From NCBI RefSeq assembly GCF_037975245.1, contig NC_092564.1, positions 6,703,984-6,767,983 on the forward strand: a stretch of 64,000 bases of DNA. Reading direction: 5' to 3'. Both the position numbers and the translations under genes were made by a program. The notes under the pieces are model-generated. The model saw only the letters and a program-made list of their open reading frames with translations. It was not told the origin of the DNA and searched no databases. This stretch comes from Apostichopus japonicus. Taxonomy: Eukaryota > Echinodermata > Holothuroidea > Aspidochirotida > Stichopodidae. Shown in pieces: positions 60,989 to 64,000 of the stretch (within the stretch, counting starts at the first letter, position 1; every line of letters begins with the position of its first letter).

Positions 60989-63400
60989 TCTCAATCACGA
61001 ATGCCGCAGTACGCTTGCTTTTTTTTCATGGATGTTTCTTTATGTAACGCAGATATGTTTCTTTGAGGTCATAGTTGACACTGTTAGTAAAACAAAGAAT
61101 GCGGTTGACATACTTTTCAGTTTGCAATGTCACATCGATGCACATGCACAGTAGAAAAATTCACAGAGTAAACAATAACAATACACATAAAAAAATGTAA
61201 ACAATTTGTAGCCCAAAAAATATTTACATTTATCATAACAATTGTATGTCGTCAAATTCCAATTTACCAGAATAATATTGTATTAATTATTATTTGTTTC
61301 ATGTTTGAAGATGAATTTAGAGATATCTTAAGACAATTTTAGAGCTATTTTTTTTTGTGTAAATTTTATACGCATGCCTAGTTACAGCGCTTTTTTCTTT
61401 GGATGCGTACATGATGAAGCCAGAATCGCGCAAGTCGTTGCTTTAACGTTACTCTGTTGCAATATGTGTAGTTGTTGTTGTAGTAATCCAAATTTGAAAC
61501 CATTAACTGAACCATTTGTTTTTATTTATTTATTTATTTTGAACTCCATTGTGAGCCCTTCGAGAAGTTTTGCATATTATCTAGGTCTTTTCTGAAATTG
61601 GTTAGATTGTTATATTCTACGTCGCAAAATCAGTCTTTGGTTTGAAATGAGTGTGAGTCTCACTATAAGGTAGCCATTTGGTAATATCAACTTATCAAAG
61701 TAATTCTCAAATAAAGTTACGATGGATCAAACTTAATAATTCCTTGTAGATGATATGATACAAATATTATTATTATTATTATAGTTGTTGTTGTCGATGA
61801 TGTTGAAGATGATAATCATCAAACTAACGCTAATTAGCGAGTTATTGGTGATAAAATTCGTCTTTTTCATCAATTTGATTTCCCCATGGCTTTTTCCTGT
61901 TCCTTTCTATCATATGCAATAAAGCAAATCAATTTTGTTTTTCATTTTATTAATTTCTGGTATGTCTGTTTACTATTTATTATTATGTTATATTATATTA
62001 TTGATTATTTATAAAGAGAATAATATATATTTTCCTCATCTTTTAATATTTGTTTTGAAACAGTCTAGTGGTGAAAACTTTTTTTTTTATCAAATGGTAA
62101 ACCTTTCCACTGGTGACTTCCTGTATATGACAGATGGGTTAATTTAATAAAATGCCTCGTAACTAATATCACGTGATTGAAGACATAACAACATATATAT
62201 TTTACTTCCTGTTCTACAGTGTTATCATTCTATTCGAAATAAATGCTAGAAAAAAAACGCATATTGGACATAAAATTTCTGACTTATTTACCGATAAAGA
62301 AAGCTCACTGACCGACCATCATGTCCAGTTTCAATCTTTGATAGCTTGTGTGAAATAATATTGATCTCCATTTATTAAAATGTTTCTTAGTCGTTCCCGA
62401 CCGCCAGAATATCAAAACAAACAAGTTGTGATGGCAACATAGGTGATCACAATAAAGTTTGAGAATTTCTCTGTTTGTTTTTTTAGTTTGAACGCATCGG
62501 TTTATTTGTGTTTATCTGTTTGTCTGTTTGTTCGACTATGTATACGATTGTTGTTTTCAGTTGGTAGTATGTTCCTAGACTCTCTCGTCGTTATACAACT
62601 GTAAACATATGTGTTTATTCACTAATATGTAACATTGTCTATACATTAAAGTATACTTTAGTTACACGATGTAGTACAATTCCTTGTCAGTGACCACTTT
62701 TCAAAGGGTTTCATATAACTGGTTTCGTTGGCTCTTATTGTCAATGTTTTTGTCTGACATTCTACCGAGTAAACATATCATATTTACATTATATATATTA
62801 CATATCATACTTAGTTACTTACACCAATTGATATCAAAATGTCAGAGGTTTCCTTTCTTTATTTATGTATTTTTTATCATGCTCATATAAATGTAATCAC
62901 ATGTATAAATAAACCGGCACCTTCTGTTTACTAGACAGATTTTCCCAGTTTGCTTTATATTTACTTAATTCTATGAAATTAAGTAATTCTTCTTTTTTCT
63001 CACTTGATTTTTTCTTACTTTTGACTTTTTGTTTCTGATTTTGTTAATGATCATTGAGATACGTAAAATTAGACATTTTTCTATCATCAAATGCTTATTA
63101 TTTTAAGTGTGTTGGAGAAGTTTGCAACTGATATATAGATTTATATCAAACAACAAAACGAACAGAGGTATAATGTGACATGAAAAAATGAATGTGTCCC
63201 TCCAAGCTAACTTTATATCCATTTTTCATATTGTTCTACACATGACAATGGTATTGTTCTACCATGACACTTGGAGAAGAGGGGTAACAGAGGGGAGGGG
63301 GTGGGGAAACATCTTTCTCTTTTGTGTTCACCCTACTCATTAACCTGTCTGTATTCTGTATATGCATGTTTTTGTCCCTTCTGTTACTGTTACTTGTCAT
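60989..63400. other. Gene-free interval
   Basis: AT-rich sequence with TTAT/ATT runs near 61525-61540 and 61768-61785 and a G-rich tract near 63280-63305. Nothing recognised. Confidence 0.5.
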
Positions 63401-63521
63401 TTAGCCCCTGAAGATGATCCTGCTAGGATCAAAACGTCAGGCTAACTTACTTTTACACATTCTCCTACACAGGCTCTCTAGTGGATAAGCAGTTTGCTAA
63501 CAGTTTTGTTTGATTTTGCTA
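63401..63521 (+). mobile_element. Dispersed repeat with a hammerhead-ribozyme-like core (possible Penelope-like element remnant)
   Basis: Reading from 63401: TTAGCCC (arm I), CTGAAGA (63408-63414, fits the CUGANGA box), an extra T, stem II GATCC-TGCTA-GGATC, AAAAC (GAAAC in the 48.6-kb copy), GTC (63436-63438), then AGGCTAA, complementary to TTAGCC. This is the order of a hammerhead with a two-base-pair stem III, as described for Penelope-like element terminal repeats, except for one unpaired base and a G-to-A change in this copy. A tail TGCTAACAGTTTTGTTTGAT follows. No reverse transcriptase is seen beside it. Confidence 0.5.
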
Positions 63522-64000
63522 TACCATGAAGTTTAAAGAAAAACAACTAAAAACGAAAATATTTATTTGATTGCATAGTCGCTTGGTAATGGCGAATTAA
63601 AGGAATATCTTACAATTTGCTTTAATGTTAATTTCATTGATTAATATATTATTATTGATATTTTATTTTTTATTTATCTTCCTAAATACAGTTGGAAGGA
63701 GACTGTACTTTTACTGAATGCGCCATTTTTTCTTCATAGTTAACATTTTTTTTTATGCATTTCTGTCGGTTTCATGGGGAGGGGGTGAGTCAGAAAATTG
63801 TAATGTAGTAACTGGTTTTCAAAAGACAAATTTATCAACTTACTACTACTACTAACTGGTTTTCATGCAAGATAGTGTTTATCAAAAAAGGCACTATTTA
63901 TTCCTAGTTTAATAGTTTTCGTTAAATCAAATTAATACAACTGTGATCGCTTTTAAGGATAACCTGTGTTTTTTTTAACGTTTAATATGAATATATTACT
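63522..64000. other. Gene-free interval at the window end
   Basis: AT-rich sequence; nothing recognised apart from an ACT run near 63841-63854. Confidence 0.55.

Overview
This is an AT-rich eukaryotic (animal) genomic window that is almost entirely non-coding. There are no bacterial-style gene arrays, no CRISPR array and no rRNA. It is full of (TA)n microsatellites, homopolymeric G/C tracts, degenerate minisatellites and decayed transposable elements. Only one stretch looks like a real protein-coding exon: a GC-richer open frame on the minus strand (about 30353-30845). It ends in a consensus splice donor placed, as in Abd-B/Hox9-13 class genes, just after an Asn-Pro and in phase 1. I read it as exon 1 of a posterior Hox-class homeobox gene. 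No homeodomain exon is visible on the minus strand below it, so the partner exon is probably beyond position 1, across an intron longer than 30 kb, unless I missed it by eye. A lone Hox-like exon in a long gene desert, together with the repeat types, suggests a marine invertebrate, most plausibly an echinoderm or hemichordate. That placement is an inference.

Layout. 1-467: 3' end of a CR1/L2-like LINE (end of the reverse transcriptase ORF, 3' UTR and a TCAAA-repeat tail). 1.3-13 kb: several old tandem arrays (units of about 20-25 bp inside about 108 bp; about 30-35 bp; about 22 bp), a 185-bp tandem duplication and TA tracts. 13-30 kb: desert with a 30-bp microsatellite, a 143-bp duplication and one well-preserved non-autonomous hAT element (22325-22685, 17-bp terminal inverted repeats, perfect 8-bp target duplication). 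29.5-31.1 kb: a small CpG-rich patch in the putative intron, then the exon and its upstream region. 33-42 kb: G-quadruplex-prone minisatellites, a 136-bp duplication and a decayed hAT-like element. 43-49 kb: a long-arm foldback element, a tRNA-Cys-like SINE with a (TA)n tail, a second decayed hAT-like element, a tRNA-like foldback and a rearranged fragment of a repeat shared with 63.4 kb. 53.8-54.6 kb: a degenerate CA-rich array with three near-identical 48-bp units. 55.6-56.1 kb: a 340-bp diverged duplication. 60.7-61.0 kb: a second, unrelated tRNA-derived SINE with a structured tail. 63.4 kb: a repeat with a hammerhead-ribozyme-like core.

There is no pathway or operon to describe. Interest lies in the isolated exon and its surroundings and in the transposable-element archaeology. 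Most open frames of 60-130 codons lie in simple repeats or lack coding character and were left out. Boundaries of decayed repeats are approximate because they were set by eye.
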